A stretch of DNA of 44,625 bases from Candidatus Buchananbacteria bacterium (GTDB taxonomy: Bacteria > Patescibacteriota > Patescibacteriia > 2-01-FULL-39-33), in assembly GCA_030650095.1 (NCBI GenBank), contig JAUSEE010000002.1:70711-115335 (forward strand). The letters are read 5' to 3'. Under the pieces are notes generated by a model. The model was not told where the DNA came from and made no database searches. It saw nothing but the letters and a program-made list of their open reading frames with translations. This document shows positions 1 to 8,817 of the stretch, piece by piece (position 1 is the stretch's first letter; each line of letters opens with the position of its first letter). The position numbers and the translations under genes are program-made.

Positions 1-1510
1 CAGCTAATTTTTGCTTGGCTTTAGCTTGGTTTATCATCGCCTCGGAAACATCATAACCGTAGGCATTGTAGCCGCTACTATTTAGCAAACTCACTAATTC
101 TCCGCCGCCGCAGCCATAATCTAAAATAGCATCATTTTTTGAAACCAAATTCTTGGTTATTTTAAAGGTGGAATTATTATGTCCTCTGATTCCGCCTGCC
201 CTATAATCATTAACCAAAGAATTAATTTCATCATAAGCCTGGGCTATAATTTTATTCCTGGCCGGTCCCGGGGGCGTAGCCAGTATTTTAAGAGCGTATT
301 CTTTTTCCAATTCATAGTGCTTTTTTTCCGCTCCGGATTTTTCTATCAGCGCATTATAAATTTTTATAATTTGGCGCAAATGGCACTTAGCAGTAAATTT
401 TTCTTCGGCCATTTTTTGGGCAAATTGTCCCATTGATTTCCTTAAATCAGGGTTTAAAATTAATTTCTCCAGAGCTTCTTTCAACTGGCTTATGTCTGAC
501 GGCTCAAAAAGCAAGCCGGTTTTATTTTCAATCACGTTTTCCTCGTAAGCTCCAACCCGGGAGGCGATAACCGGTTTGCCCAAAAAATAACTTTCTACCA
601 CGCCCAAACCGAAAGTCTCGCAAACCAAAGAAGGAAAAACAGCAAACAAGCTCTGAGCTATGATTGAGGCCAACTCTTGTTTGTGGCAGTAGGGGATGAA
701 TTCAATCTTATTTTCCATTTTCAAATCATGGGCCAATTGCTTCAGTTCTTTTTCTTTTGGTCCGCTGCCGATAATTTTTAATTTGGCATCGGTGCTTATT
801 TGGGAGAAAGCTTTTATCAATCCGTCAACGCCCTTGCTTTCATCCAGTCGCCCGAAACAAACAAAATAATTTTTTTCCTCATTTGTCTTGATTTCTTCAT
901 CTACTTCCACAAAATGGGGGAGAACAATTATTTTGTTCGCTTTAAAACCGGCTTTGACCAATTGGTTTTTAACAAAGTCGGAAGGCGCAATAAACAAATC
1001 AATATTCCTTTGATATATCTTGATTGATTTGTGGAAAGAATATTCCAACAGCATCAGGGCTTGCGCCAAAAATGATTTGGATGACTTATGATTTTTTGTA
1101 ACCCAAAGAGTGTAGTTGGGATTAACCAATTTAAAATCATGGACAGTCATGACAATCGGCAGGCCGGCCGCATGCAGAACCGGCAAGATCGAAGGTGATA
1201 TTTGATGGTAAATATTATGGATATGAACCAGATCAATCTTTTCCTGATTGATTAATTTTTTAATATTTCTTTTAGCCGAAAAAGACCAGAAGATGCGGCC
1301 GATTTTAAATATATTCTTAAAGTAGAATTTTTCCAGTTTGATTTCATTCATAAAAAATTCCCGGCCTTTTATGTTTATATTATTTTTATTTCTTTGCGAG
1401 AAGCCCATGACTTCCTGGCCGTTTTTTTTCAGCAGCGAAATCAGCGAGAGCAGATAAGTTTCTGTTCCGCCTTTGGGATAAAAGAATTTGTTGATTTGCA
1501 ATATTTTCAT
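1..1510 (-). CDS. Glycosyltransferase family 4-like protein fused to a C-terminal SAM-dependent methyltransferase domain; runs off the left edge
   Basis: Absent from the ORF track because it has no stop in the window. Minus-strand translation from ATG at 1510 reads MKILQINKFFYPKGGTETYLLSLISLL..., with GT4-type ...CETFGLGVVESYFLGKPVIAS..., then an uninterrupted frame to NDAILDYGCGGGELVSLLNSSGYNAYGYDVSEAMINQA (SAM-binding motif I). Confidence 0.85.
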   Translation of the reverse strand, partial: MKILQINKFFYPKGGTETYLLSLISLLKKNGQEVMGFSQRNKNNINIKGREFFMNEIKLEKFYFKNIFKIGRIFWSFSAKRNIKKLINQEKIDLVHIHNIYHQISPSILPVLHAAGLPIVMTVHDFKLVNPNYTLWVTKNHKSSKSFLAQALMLLEYSFHKSIKIYQRNIDLFIAPSDFVKNQLVKAGFKANKIIVLPHFVEVDEEIKTNEEKNYFVCFGRLDESKGVDGLIKAFSQISTDAKLKIIGSGPKEKELKQLAHDLKMENKIEFIPYCHKQELASIIAQSLFAVFPSLVCETFGLGVVESYFLGKPVIASRVGAYEENVIENKTGLLFEPSDISQLKEALEKLILNPDLRKSMGQFAQKMAEEKFTAKCHLRQIIKIYNALIEKSGAEKKHYELEKEYALKILATPPGPARNKIIAQAYDEINSLVNDYRAGGIRGHNNSTFKITKNLVSKNDAILDYGCGGGELVSLLNSSGYNAYGYDVSEAMINQAKAKQKLA

Positions 1511-1514
1511 ATCT

Positions 1515-2978
1515 TTATGATTTCCGGCTGTTGATTATAAGGCCGCTTCTTAAAAGCCCCAATATGATCCAAAGGAATATGCCGGTTAGATTTGTTTCTA
1601 AATAGGGCTGGAATAAACTGGCAAAAAGTATGGCGGCAGCTCCTGCCAGCAAGCTGAAGTAATAGGGTTTTAGTTCTTCATTTTTGAAAATATATCTTAA
1701 ACTGCCCACGACATTGGTTAGGATAAACATAATGAATAAGCCGATGCCTATCAGGCCCATTTGGATGGTTATGGCTAGGGGTGAATTGTGGATATTTCTT
1801 ATCTCTTCAAAAGTTTGCCAATCGCCTAATTCCAAGGGCAATTTCTGGCCGAAACCCAAGCCGGTAACTGGGCTTTCTATCCAAGATTTTTTGGCGACAT
1901 TCCAAAAATTTATGCGCCAATTGATGCTGGTATCCTGCGATCCGCTGGCAATGGAGATAATTCTTTGGCTTAGTGTTTGATAAGAGTCGTTTAAAGGCTG
2001 GGAAATATTGTATAAGGCGAATAAATTGACTGACAATAAAATCACGGCTATCAAAGTGATTAGGATAGTTCCGCTTTTGAATGATAATCTGATTAAATTT
2101 TTTCTATTGGTCAGGGGTATAAGAGCCAAAAGCACCGTTAGGCCCACAAAAAGTGATAGCCACAAATGCCTCATCAGCGACATCACAATGCCGCCCAGCC
2201 AAATGATTATTATCAAACTGATAAAACCTTTATTTTTTAAGCGGTCAAAAGCGAGCAAGCTTAAGCCGATTAAAGTGGCAATCATTAGGTAAAAAGCATG
2301 AGTGCCGGCTAAAAATCTAACGCCGGAAGTTGAGAGCGGTGTGTACTCTGTCCATAAGCCCTCGCCCCTCATCAGGCCGATGATGATAAAAGAAATTATG
2401 GCGACGCCGGCCAAAAGAATCAGATGCATGACATTCTTAAATTGCTTTTTTGTCTGCACCGAATAAATCACTAAAAAATAAAGCAGAGGATAAAAAGCGT
2501 AATTTTTAAAGGAAGAAAAAGCTACTTCGGCATCGGCATTGATGTCGAAAAAGCTTCTTATCAAATAAATAAAATTAACAACTATGAAAGTGGCTAATAT
2601 TTTTTCGGGCAGGCCAAAGAAAAGTTTATGGCTGGAATTCTTAATTTGATCTATAAGCCAGCCGATGAAAGTTATGATCATAATCACATCCAAGGGATAT
2701 AATTTGTAGAGCGAATAATCTGTTATTAGAGGTGAAAGTGAAAACCATCTTTCAAAAATCATGGTCATAAAGATGATCATATATATGCCCAAAAGGTGGG
2801 AGGGGAGTATGAATATCAAGCTGACGATTAAAAACAACCCGTAAATAATCGGAGAGAAGCCGACAGTCATGCCTAAAATAATAAAACAGCCTATGTACAG
2901 ATAGGCCATAATACTATAAGTAGCATTAAAACCGGAGTTGGGGTTTAATGCCTTTTGGCTTAAAGCTGCTTGGCTCAT
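1515..2978 (-). CDS. O-antigen ligase/polymerase-like polytopic membrane protein
   Basis: ORF 1515..3035; start moved to the internal ATG (MSQAALSQ, 2978), which removes the overlap with the upstream ORF. Many TM segments and the late motif ...SPVTGLGFGQKLP...NIHNSPLAITIQMGLIGIGLF typical of Wzy/WaaL-type proteins. Confidence 0.8.
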   Translation of the reverse strand: MSQAALSQKALNPNSGFNATYSIMAYLYIGCFIILGMTVGFSPIIYGLFLIVSLIFILPSHLLGIYMIIFMTMIFERWFSLSPLITDYSLYKLYPLDVIMIITFIGWLIDQIKNSSHKLFFGLPEKILATFIVVNFIYLIRSFFDINADAEVAFSSFKNYAFYPLLYFLVIYSVQTKKQFKNVMHLILLAGVAIISFIIIGLMRGEGLWTEYTPLSTSGVRFLAGTHAFYLMIATLIGLSLLAFDRLKNKGFISLIIIIWLGGIVMSLMRHLWLSLFVGLTVLLALIPLTNRKNLIRLSFKSGTILITLIAVILLSVNLFALYNISQPLNDSYQTLSQRIISIASGSQDTSINWRINFWNVAKKSWIESPVTGLGFGQKLPLELGDWQTFEEIRNIHNSPLAITIQMGLIGIGLFIMFILTNVVGSLRYIFKNEELKPYYFSLLAGAAAILFASLFQPYLETNLTGIFLWIILGLLRSGLIINSRKS

Positions 2979-2982
2979 GGCT

Positions 2983-3732
2983 TTATCGGTTGTAATATTC
3001 TTTGTCTGGGTCTGATGGATTTTGGTAGCCCTCATCTTCTAAATAAGCGTTTTCATCTTGTCCATTGACACTGGCAAAAACTATAGTTTCGTCTCTGAAA
3101 GTCGGTTTTTTGCCCAAGAGAAAATTTAACAATTCTTGTTCCGGGAAAATAATAATGAAAGTTAGGCCAGCAAATATACCGGCGATCAAACTTAAAAGTA
3201 AGTTTTGAGCGATATTAGGTTCGGTCCATTTTTCGGCTACAGACGGGGTGCTGATCATTTTTATAGTCACACTTTCGCCTGAACCATGATACAAACTATG
3301 ATTGGTAATCAACATGTAACTGATGGCTTGGGCAAAATTGTTGGCCTGTTCCTTGTCCTTATTGTAGACATCTATGGTAATAATGCCTTTGTTGTCCTCT
3401 AATTTGGCTTTAACCATTTTTCTCCATTGCTTTAATCTCTTGTCCGGAGCAAAGCTAAAATCATTGTTTAAATCAAAATTAGTTTTTAAAACACCGTCAA
3501 TAAAAGAATCGGAATAAATCACTTCTTCCAAAATACCAGCGATATAATTGGAAGTTTGGGCCGAAGTATATGGATTCATATCTTTTTGGCTGAAAATAAC
3601 CAGTAATTTGGCGGAAGACTTGTATTTTGGAGTTTGCACGAAACTAATAACCAATCCAAAAATTACAACAATAATTGTAATAAATAAGATAGTTTTTATA
3701 TTTTTAGAATTGAATATATTTTCTGGGTTCAT
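2983..3732 (-). CDS. Wzz-like polysaccharide chain-length determinant / co-polymerase
   Basis: N-terminal TM, periplasmic domain, then PSVAEKWTEPNIAQNLLLSLIAGIFAGLTFII (proline-rich segment plus second TM). Confidence 0.8.
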   Translation of the reverse strand: MNPENIFNSKNIKTILFITIIVVIFGLVISFVQTPKYKSSAKLLVIFSQKDMNPYTSAQTSNYIAGILEEVIYSDSFIDGVLKTNFDLNNDFSFAPDKRLKQWRKMVKAKLEDNKGIITIDVYNKDKEQANNFAQAISYMLITNHSLYHGSGESVTIKMISTPSVAEKWTEPNIAQNLLLSLIAGIFAGLTFIIIFPEQELLNFLLGKKPTFRDETIVFASVNGQDENAYLEDEGYQNPSDPDKEYYNR

Positions 3733-3789
3733 ATTTTTGTCTAAATTTAGTAATTTTTAGATGATTATTAACTATTTAATTAACTGTTA

Positions 3790-3818
3790 ATATTAGCATG
3801 AAAGTTAATTATTGTCAA
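3790..3818 (-). promoter_or_regulatory. Sigma70-like promoter for the polysaccharide operon
   Basis: Minus strand TTGACA (3818-3813), 17-bp spacer, TAATAT (3795-3790), upstream of the Wzz-like start at 3732. Confidence 0.7.
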
Positions 3819-3844
3819 TAGGGAAAGTGTTTTTAATAATAAGA

Positions 3845-3874
3845 GCCCCATCTTCTAGACATCGAAGATGGGGC
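3845..3874 (-). terminator. Hairpin downstream of the 115-aa ORF, probable intrinsic terminator
   Basis: Perfect 11-bp inverted repeat gccccatcttc / gaagatggggc with an 8-nt loop, just after the minus-strand ORF ending at 3890; T-rich tail on the minus strand. Confidence 0.6.
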
Positions 3875-3889
3875 AATATAGCAGATTGA

Positions 3890-4237
3890 TCAGGTTTTCT
3901 TGCGTAGACGCCTGACTTTAATTCTGGAGACAAATAAAACCGTATCACCATTTGTCGGTATAAACCCGGATTTATTTTCGTTAATGAGCGTACCGTTAAC
4001 TCGAAGTTCTTTGGTACGAGTAAACCGTTTAAAATCAGTCTTTTTCCAAATTCTGCCTCTCTTGGTGCGGTGATCAAATCTTTGCCCAAGAAGTTTATCT
4101 TGGATTGCCTTGTCAGTCCTGCTTTCATCAAGCAGAAGCAATAATTTTCCGACTGTCAGTTTTGGCGTGATACGCAAACTATCAATAATTGGGCCAGGTA
4201 ATACTCCAAATTTTATAGAAATCGTAGGCTCTGACAT
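3890..4237 (-). CDS. Hypothetical protein, possibly beta-grasp/MoaD-ThiS-like
   Basis: 115-aa ORF with its own promoter and terminator. The C-terminal half ELRVNGTLINENKSGFIPTNGDTVLFVSRI has MoaD/ThiS-like spacing (VNG...GD.V), without a C-terminal GG. Confidence 0.6.
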   Translation of the reverse strand: MSEPTISIKFGVLPGPIIDSLRITPKLTVGKLLLLLDESRTDKAIQDKLLGQRFDHRTKRGRIWKKTDFKRFTRTKELRVNGTLINENKSGFIPTNGDTVLFVSRIKVRRLRKKT

Positions 4238-4304
4238 TAGTTTGATTCTCCTTTTCTCACGGTTTTGGTTTTTTTATTTTATCTAACGAACTAACACTTT
4301 TAAT

Positions 4305-4333
4305 AGTATAACATAGTGTTTAATTATTGTCAA
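4305..4333 (-). promoter_or_regulatory. Sigma70-like promoter for the 115-aa ORF
   Basis: Minus strand TTGACA (4333-4328), 17-bp spacer, TATACT (4310-4305). Confidence 0.7.
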
Positions 4334-4395
4334 TAGGGGAAGTGTTTTTCAATCTTTATAGACAAAAAACAGAAAAATCGTTTATAATAAAGTAT

Positions 4396-4770
4396 ATGAT
4401 TTTATATAAAATACAGGATTCAATATTGATGAGCCCGGCCAAAAGGGATCGATTAATAATAATGAACCTGTTTTTAAGTGTCCTGATAAATGCCATCATG
4501 TGGGTGTTGTTGATTTTTAATTTTTGGCAAGACAGCCAGTATATTGTTTTGGGCTATAATATTTATTTTGGCATCAGCTCTTTTGGGCCCTGGTATCAGA
4601 TTCTGCTTATGCCGATTTTAGGAGTGGCGGTTATTCTGCTTAATTTTTCTTTGAGTTTTTCACTTTACCTTAAAGAAAAAATTTTAAGCTACTCTTTGGC
4701 TTTCATTGCTTCGATTTTTAACTTTATAATTTTTTTGGCCGCAAATATAATTATTTATGTAAATATATAA
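4396..4770 (+). CDS. Hypothetical integral membrane protein
   Basis: ORF 4327..4770; the likely start is internal (MILYKIQ at 4396 or MSPAKRD further on). About three hydrophobic segments. Confidence 0.55.
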   Translation: MILYKIQDSILMSPAKRDRLIIMNLFLSVLINAIMWVLLIFNFWQDSQYIVLGYNIYFGISSFGPWYQILLMPILGVAVILLNFSLSFSLYLKEKILSYSLAFIASIFNFIIFLAANIIIYVNI

Positions 4771-4781
4771 TCATTTAAGTT

Positions 4782-5846
4782 ATGCCCACAGGACTATTTG
4801 AATTCTATGTTATAAAAATTTTTTTTCTGGCTTTTGTTTCCTTTATTTTAGCCATTGGCTGGACGCCTATTTTAACTCACTTTTTGTACAAATATAAATT
4901 AGGCAAGCAAATCAGAAGCTCTGATAAGACGCCTATATTTTCCAGCCTGCATGCCAAGAAATCCGGCACGCCGGTGATGGGCGGAGTTTTGATTTGGGTG
5001 ACGACACTGGTTTTAGCCTTGTCATTTTATTTTCTGGGCCAGTGGCTGGATGGCATTTTTTATAATTTTAATTTTTTAAGCCGTTCCCAAACTTGGCTGC
5101 CGCTGGGCGCCTTGGTTATCACCGCCTTAGTCGGCTTATTTGATGATTATTTGAATGTCAGAAAAATCGGCCCTTACGGCGGCGGATTGTCGGTGCGGCA
5201 TCGCTTGGTAGTTTATATTGTTATTGCTTTGGCGGTAGCCTGGTGGTTTTATTTCAAATTAGAATGGGATTTTATACGCCTACCGTTTTTAGCCACTTAT
5301 AATTTAGGTTTTTGGTATATACCGGTTGTTATCTTCGTGGTGATTGCCACTGCTTTTTCCGTCAATGAAATAGATGGCCTAGACGGCTTGGCCGGTGGCA
5401 CACTAATGGCTTCATTTTTATCGTTCGGAGCAATTTCCTTTGTGCAAGGACGCTATGATTTGGCTGCTTTGTGCGGAGTGATTGTGGGCAGTCTCTTGGC
5501 TTTCTTGTGGTTTAATATTGCTCCGGCCAGATTTTTTATGGGTGATACCGGCTCGATGTCACTGGGGGTCACCTTAGCTATTATTGCCTTAATGACTAAT
5601 ACCGTTTTGCTACTCCCCATAATCGGATTTTTATTTGTGGTGGAATCACTTAGCGTTATCATTCAGGTAACTTCTAAAAAATTAAGGAAAGGCAAAAAAG
5701 TTTTTCTGTCGGCGCCCATTCATCATCATTTTGAAGCTAAGGGCTGGCCGGAAACCAAGGTGGTAATGAGGTTTTGGGTTATCGCTGCCATGATGTCGAT
5801 AATCGGCTTGGTGATATTTTTAATGGATAGAGGGGGATGGATGTAG
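4782..5846 (+). CDS. mraY: Phospho-N-acetylmuramoyl-pentapeptide transferase
   Basis: Motifs VNEIDGLDGLAGG, FMGDTGSMSLG and APIHHHFEAKGWPE. Confidence 0.96.
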   Translation: MPTGLFEFYVIKIFFLAFVSFILAIGWTPILTHFLYKYKLGKQIRSSDKTPIFSSLHAKKSGTPVMGGVLIWVTTLVLALSFYFLGQWLDGIFYNFNFLSRSQTWLPLGALVITALVGLFDDYLNVRKIGPYGGGLSVRHRLVVYIVIALAVAWWFYFKLEWDFIRLPFLATYNLGFWYIPVVIFVVIATAFSVNEIDGLDGLAGGTLMASFLSFGAISFVQGRYDLAALCGVIVGSLLAFLWFNIAPARFFMGDTGSMSLGVTLAIIALMTNTVLLLPIIGFLFVVESLSVIIQVTSKKLRKGKKVFLSAPIHHHFEAKGWPETKVVMRFWVIAAMMSIIGLVIFLMDRGGWM

Positions 5847-5856
5847 GATTATCTTT

Positions 5857-5882
5857 GTTACTTTTGGGTCGCCAAAAGTAAC
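5857..5882. repeat. Hairpin gttacttttgg-gtcg-ccaaaagtaac
   Basis: Perfect 11-bp inverted repeat with 4-nt loop directly after mraY. Confidence 0.7.
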
Positions 5883-6017
5883 CAAAAGCTCCGAGCGATG
5901 AAAATTTTACTTTACGCTTCATCCAAATTTTCATATGCTCGTATTTATTTTTTAAAATAGTATTTTTTAAGGCGAGCGTTCATTTTTTGACAATATTTTG
6001 TTTATAAAAATCATTAA

Positions 6018-7415
6018 ATGCTTAATTTCAAAAATAAAAAAGTAGTTGTTATGGGCTTAGGGCTCTACAGCGAGGGCAGCGGTATTTCCGCTACCCGTTT
6101 TTTACTCTCTTCTGGCGCCAAAGTGACAGTGACTGATTTAAAAACCAAAGAAGAACTCTCTGATCAAATTAAAAGATTGGGCCATTTGGCTAATAAGGTT
6201 AATTTTGTTTTGGGCCGGCATCAGGAAAAAGATTTTAAAAAGGCCGACATGATCATTAAAAATCCGGCCATTCCCAGAAATTCCAAATATTTGGCCATTG
6301 CTCGGCGCCATAAAATACCCATTGAAACGGATATTTCCTTATTTTTTAAATTAACCAATAGGAAACAAATAATCGGCATCACCGGCACCAGAGGAAAAAG
6401 CACTATTACCACTTTGATTTATGAAATGCTGATGCTCGCCGGCCAAAAGGCGATTATCGGCGGCAATATTACCAAATCACCTTTGGTTCAATTAAGTAAA
6501 ATGAAAAACAACGGTTTGGCTGTTTTAGAGTTATCGTCTTGGCTGTTAGAGAGTTTGGAAGAGGCCAAGTTAAGTCCGCACCTGGCTGTTTTTACCAATA
6601 TTTATCCTGATCATTTAAATACCTATGATGATATCAATGATTATGCTCTGTCCAAGGCCAATATTTTTAAATGGCAAAACCGGCAGGATTATGTTGTTTT
6701 GAATTTGGATAACAGCTTCACCAAAAAGATGGGCGCCTTGGTGCCCTCTAAAAGATTTTGGTTTTCCCTAAAAGAATTTAAAAATGAAAACGGCTGTTTT
6801 TTGAAAAACAAAAATATTTATTTTCGAATTGATGGCCAAGAAGAAAAAGTTTTGTCGGTCTTAGATATTAAAATACCCGGCGAACATAATATCGCCAATG
6901 TTTTGGCGGCCGTTTGCGCGGGCAAGATTTACGGGCTTAAATCTGCTGTTATTAAAAAAGCGGTTAGAAATTTTTCCGGCGTTTCCAATCGTTTGGAGTT
7001 TATGAAAAGTGTTGGTGGAGTGAAGTATTATAATGACACGACTTCCACCATGCCCGAAGCCAGTTTGGCGGCCTTGCGAGCTCTTAAATTGAAGAGAAAA
7101 AATATTATCTTGATTGCCGGCGGCGCTGATAAGGGTCTGGATTTCCATGAGCTTACCAAAGAAATAGAGAAAAGCGTTAAATATTTGGTTTTATTTGGTG
7201 GCACAGGCACAGATAGGATTTTACAGCTTTTAAAAAATAAGAAGATGCCTGTGGCGGTAGCCGGTTCCATGGCCGAAGCCGTTGGTTTGGCTAAAAGCTT
7301 GGCTAAATCGGGTGATACCATACTGCTTAGCCCAGCTTGCGCCAGTTTCGGTATGTTTAAAAATGAGTTTGACCGAGGCGATCAGTTTAGAGCTATAGTT
7401 AAAAAATTAAAATAA
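6018..7415 (+). CDS. murD: UDP-N-acetylmuramoylalanine--D-glutamate ligase
   Basis: Mur ligase motifs GITGTRGKST, NIYPDHLNTY, YYNDTTSTMPEA, LLSPACASFGMFKNEFDRGDQF. Confidence 0.95.
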   Translation: MLNFKNKKVVVMGLGLYSEGSGISATRFLLSSGAKVTVTDLKTKEELSDQIKRLGHLANKVNFVLGRHQEKDFKKADMIIKNPAIPRNSKYLAIARRHKIPIETDISLFFKLTNRKQIIGITGTRGKSTITTLIYEMLMLAGQKAIIGGNITKSPLVQLSKMKNNGLAVLELSSWLLESLEEAKLSPHLAVFTNIYPDHLNTYDDINDYALSKANIFKWQNRQDYVVLNLDNSFTKKMGALVPSKRFWFSLKEFKNENGCFLKNKNIYFRIDGQEEKVLSVLDIKIPGEHNIANVLAAVCAGKIYGLKSAVIKKAVRNFSGVSNRLEFMKSVGGVKYYNDTTSTMPEASLAALRALKLKRKNIILIAGGADKGLDFHELTKEIEKSVKYLVLFGGTGTDRILQLLKNKKMPVAVAGSMAEAVGLAKSLAKSGDTILLSPACASFGMFKNEFDRGDQFRAIVKKLK

Positions 7416-7590
7416 AAAACTGCCAAATGTCTTTTATGACAAATTGGCAGGTTAGGTAACCCTTTTTTGCTAAAGTCGTTTGGTGGCTGAATGGATCCTA
7501 TTCTAGGTTAAGGATTGAAACCAGGATTAGTTCCATTCTACAGCCTTAGCAGGCTACACGCTAGGAGCCAAAATCTGCTCTTCGGTGCGT
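7411..7590 (-). ncRNA. Candidate structured small RNA (~180 nt) of unknown family
   Basis: Minus strand: TTGACA (7625-7620), 17 bp, TAACTT (7602-7597), then a 5' hairpin (CACGC...GCGTG), a long central hairpin (TGCTAAGG...GGCTGtagAATGGA / TCCATTCAGCC...CTTTAGCA) and a terminal hairpin CTGCCAATTTGTC-ATAAAA-GACATTTGGCAG followed by TTTTTT. Confidence 0.6.
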
Positions 7591-7637
7591 GGTAATAAGT
7601 TATCATATTTTTTATATTTTGTCAAATATTAAATTTA

Positions 7638-8789
7638 ATGAATAAAGTAAAACTAAAACATTTTTTAAAAGATTTATTCCGCAAGCGAGGCGAAAAAAAA
7701 GCCGATTTACAACTGATTGTGCTGATTTCTTTTTTAACTGTTTTTGGCTTACTTATGATTTTTTCGGCCGGGGTGTCTTTGGGCTGGCAAAAATTCGGCG
7801 ATAGTTATTTTTTTGTAAAACATCAAATTCTTTTCGGACTTTTGCCGGGTCTGTTTTTATTTGTCATTCTTTCTAAAATAGATTATTTCAAATTGAAATC
7901 ACTGGCTACACCCATGCTTTTTATTTCCATCATTCTTTTAGTATTGGTTTATATACCCGGCATCGGTTCCGGCTATGGCACATCCAGAAGCTGGATTAAT
8001 TTTTTCGGCTTTTCTCTTCAGCCGTCAGAAATAGTCAAACTAACCTTTTTGATTTATTTGGTGGCTTGGCTTTCGGAGAAGGGAGAAAAACGCCTCAAGG
8101 ATTTGCATCAAGGCTTTTTGCCTTTTGTTATAGTTTTGTTTGTCGTCATGCTTTTAATTTTTTTCCAACCGGATACCGGTTCCATGTCGATTATCGTTCT
8201 AACTTCTTTAATAGTCTTTTTTGTGGCCGGCGGAAGTTTGATGCACTTGTCTTGGGTAAGCGCTTTGGGGTTTTCCGGCTTGTGGCTGGTTATAAAATTT
8301 TCGTCCTACAGAGCAGAAAGATTAACCACCTTTCTTCATCCGGAATTAGATCCACTGGGAAATGGCTATCATATTAACCAAGCCTTGCTGGCTGTGGGCT
8401 CGGGCGGATTTTGGGGGCGAGGCTTTGGACATTCCAGGCAAAAATTCGCTTATTTGCCGGAATCGGCCGGTGATTCTATTTTTGCCATTATTGCCGAAGA
8501 GCTGGGCTTTATTGTTTCAGCTGCGCTCATTATTGCTTTTATTTTTTTGATGTTGAGGGTTTTAAAAATAGCCCAAAGATGCAACGAGCCTTTCGGCAGA
8601 TTGCTAGCCATAGGCATAGTTTCTTGGTTTGTTATCCAAGCCTTTATCAATATCGCAGCGATCACCGGACTCTTGCCGTTAACAGGCGTTCCTTTGCCTT
8701 TTATTTCTTATGGCGGAACAGCTTTAATGACTTGCTTGGCAGCTTCCGGGATTTTAGTTAATATATCCAGGCAAGTTGATTTAGAATAA
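7638..8789 (+). CDS. ftsW: SEDS family lipid II polymerase/flippase-type cell division protein
   Basis: FSLQPSEIVKL, HINQALLAVGSGGFWGRGFGHSRQKFAYLPE, GVPLPFISYGGTALM; position between murD and murG. Confidence 0.93.
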   Translation: MNKVKLKHFLKDLFRKRGEKKADLQLIVLISFLTVFGLLMIFSAGVSLGWQKFGDSYFFVKHQILFGLLPGLFLFVILSKIDYFKLKSLATPMLFISIILLVLVYIPGIGSGYGTSRSWINFFGFSLQPSEIVKLTFLIYLVAWLSEKGEKRLKDLHQGFLPFVIVLFVVMLLIFFQPDTGSMSIIVLTSLIVFFVAGGSLMHLSWVSALGFSGLWLVIKFSSYRAERLTTFLHPELDPLGNGYHINQALLAVGSGGFWGRGFGHSRQKFAYLPESAGDSIFAIIAEELGFIVSAALIIAFIFLMLRVLKIAQRCNEPFGRLLAIGIVSWFVIQAFINIAAITGLLPLTGVPLPFISYGGTALMTCLAASGILVNISRQVDLE

Positions 8790-8817
8790 GTAAAATAATT
8801 AATAAATCAGATTAGAA

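Noticed and set aside
179-1027. Plus-strand ORFs 179..436 and 800..1027
   Set aside because: Antisense to the clearly coding glycosyltransferase-methyltransferase frame.
1684-2292. Plus-strand ORFs inside the O-antigen ligase gene
   Set aside because: Antisense shadow ORFs of a long membrane-protein frame.
3805-4131. 108-aa minus-strand ORF overlapping the 115-aa ORF in another frame
   Set aside because: It runs through the terminator hairpin and into the next promoter; the 115-aa frame has proper promoter and terminator placement.
3805-4349. 30-bp direct repeat as a target-site duplication of a mobile element carrying the 115-aa gene
   Set aside because: No transposase or inverted ends; each copy coincides with a -35 region at correct spacing to a -10, so duplicated promoters is the simpler reading. 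Insertion is not fully excluded.
7480-7550. tRNA-like stretch (ggtggctgaatgg...) in the murD-ftsW gap
   Set aside because: No T-arm GTTCRANYC consensus and no consistent cloverleaf; better explained by a minus-strand structured RNA with promoter and terminator.
8066-8761. Alternative-frame ORFs within ftsW (8066..8377, 8362..8550, 8579..8761)
   Set aside because: Fully inside ftsW with no independent signals.
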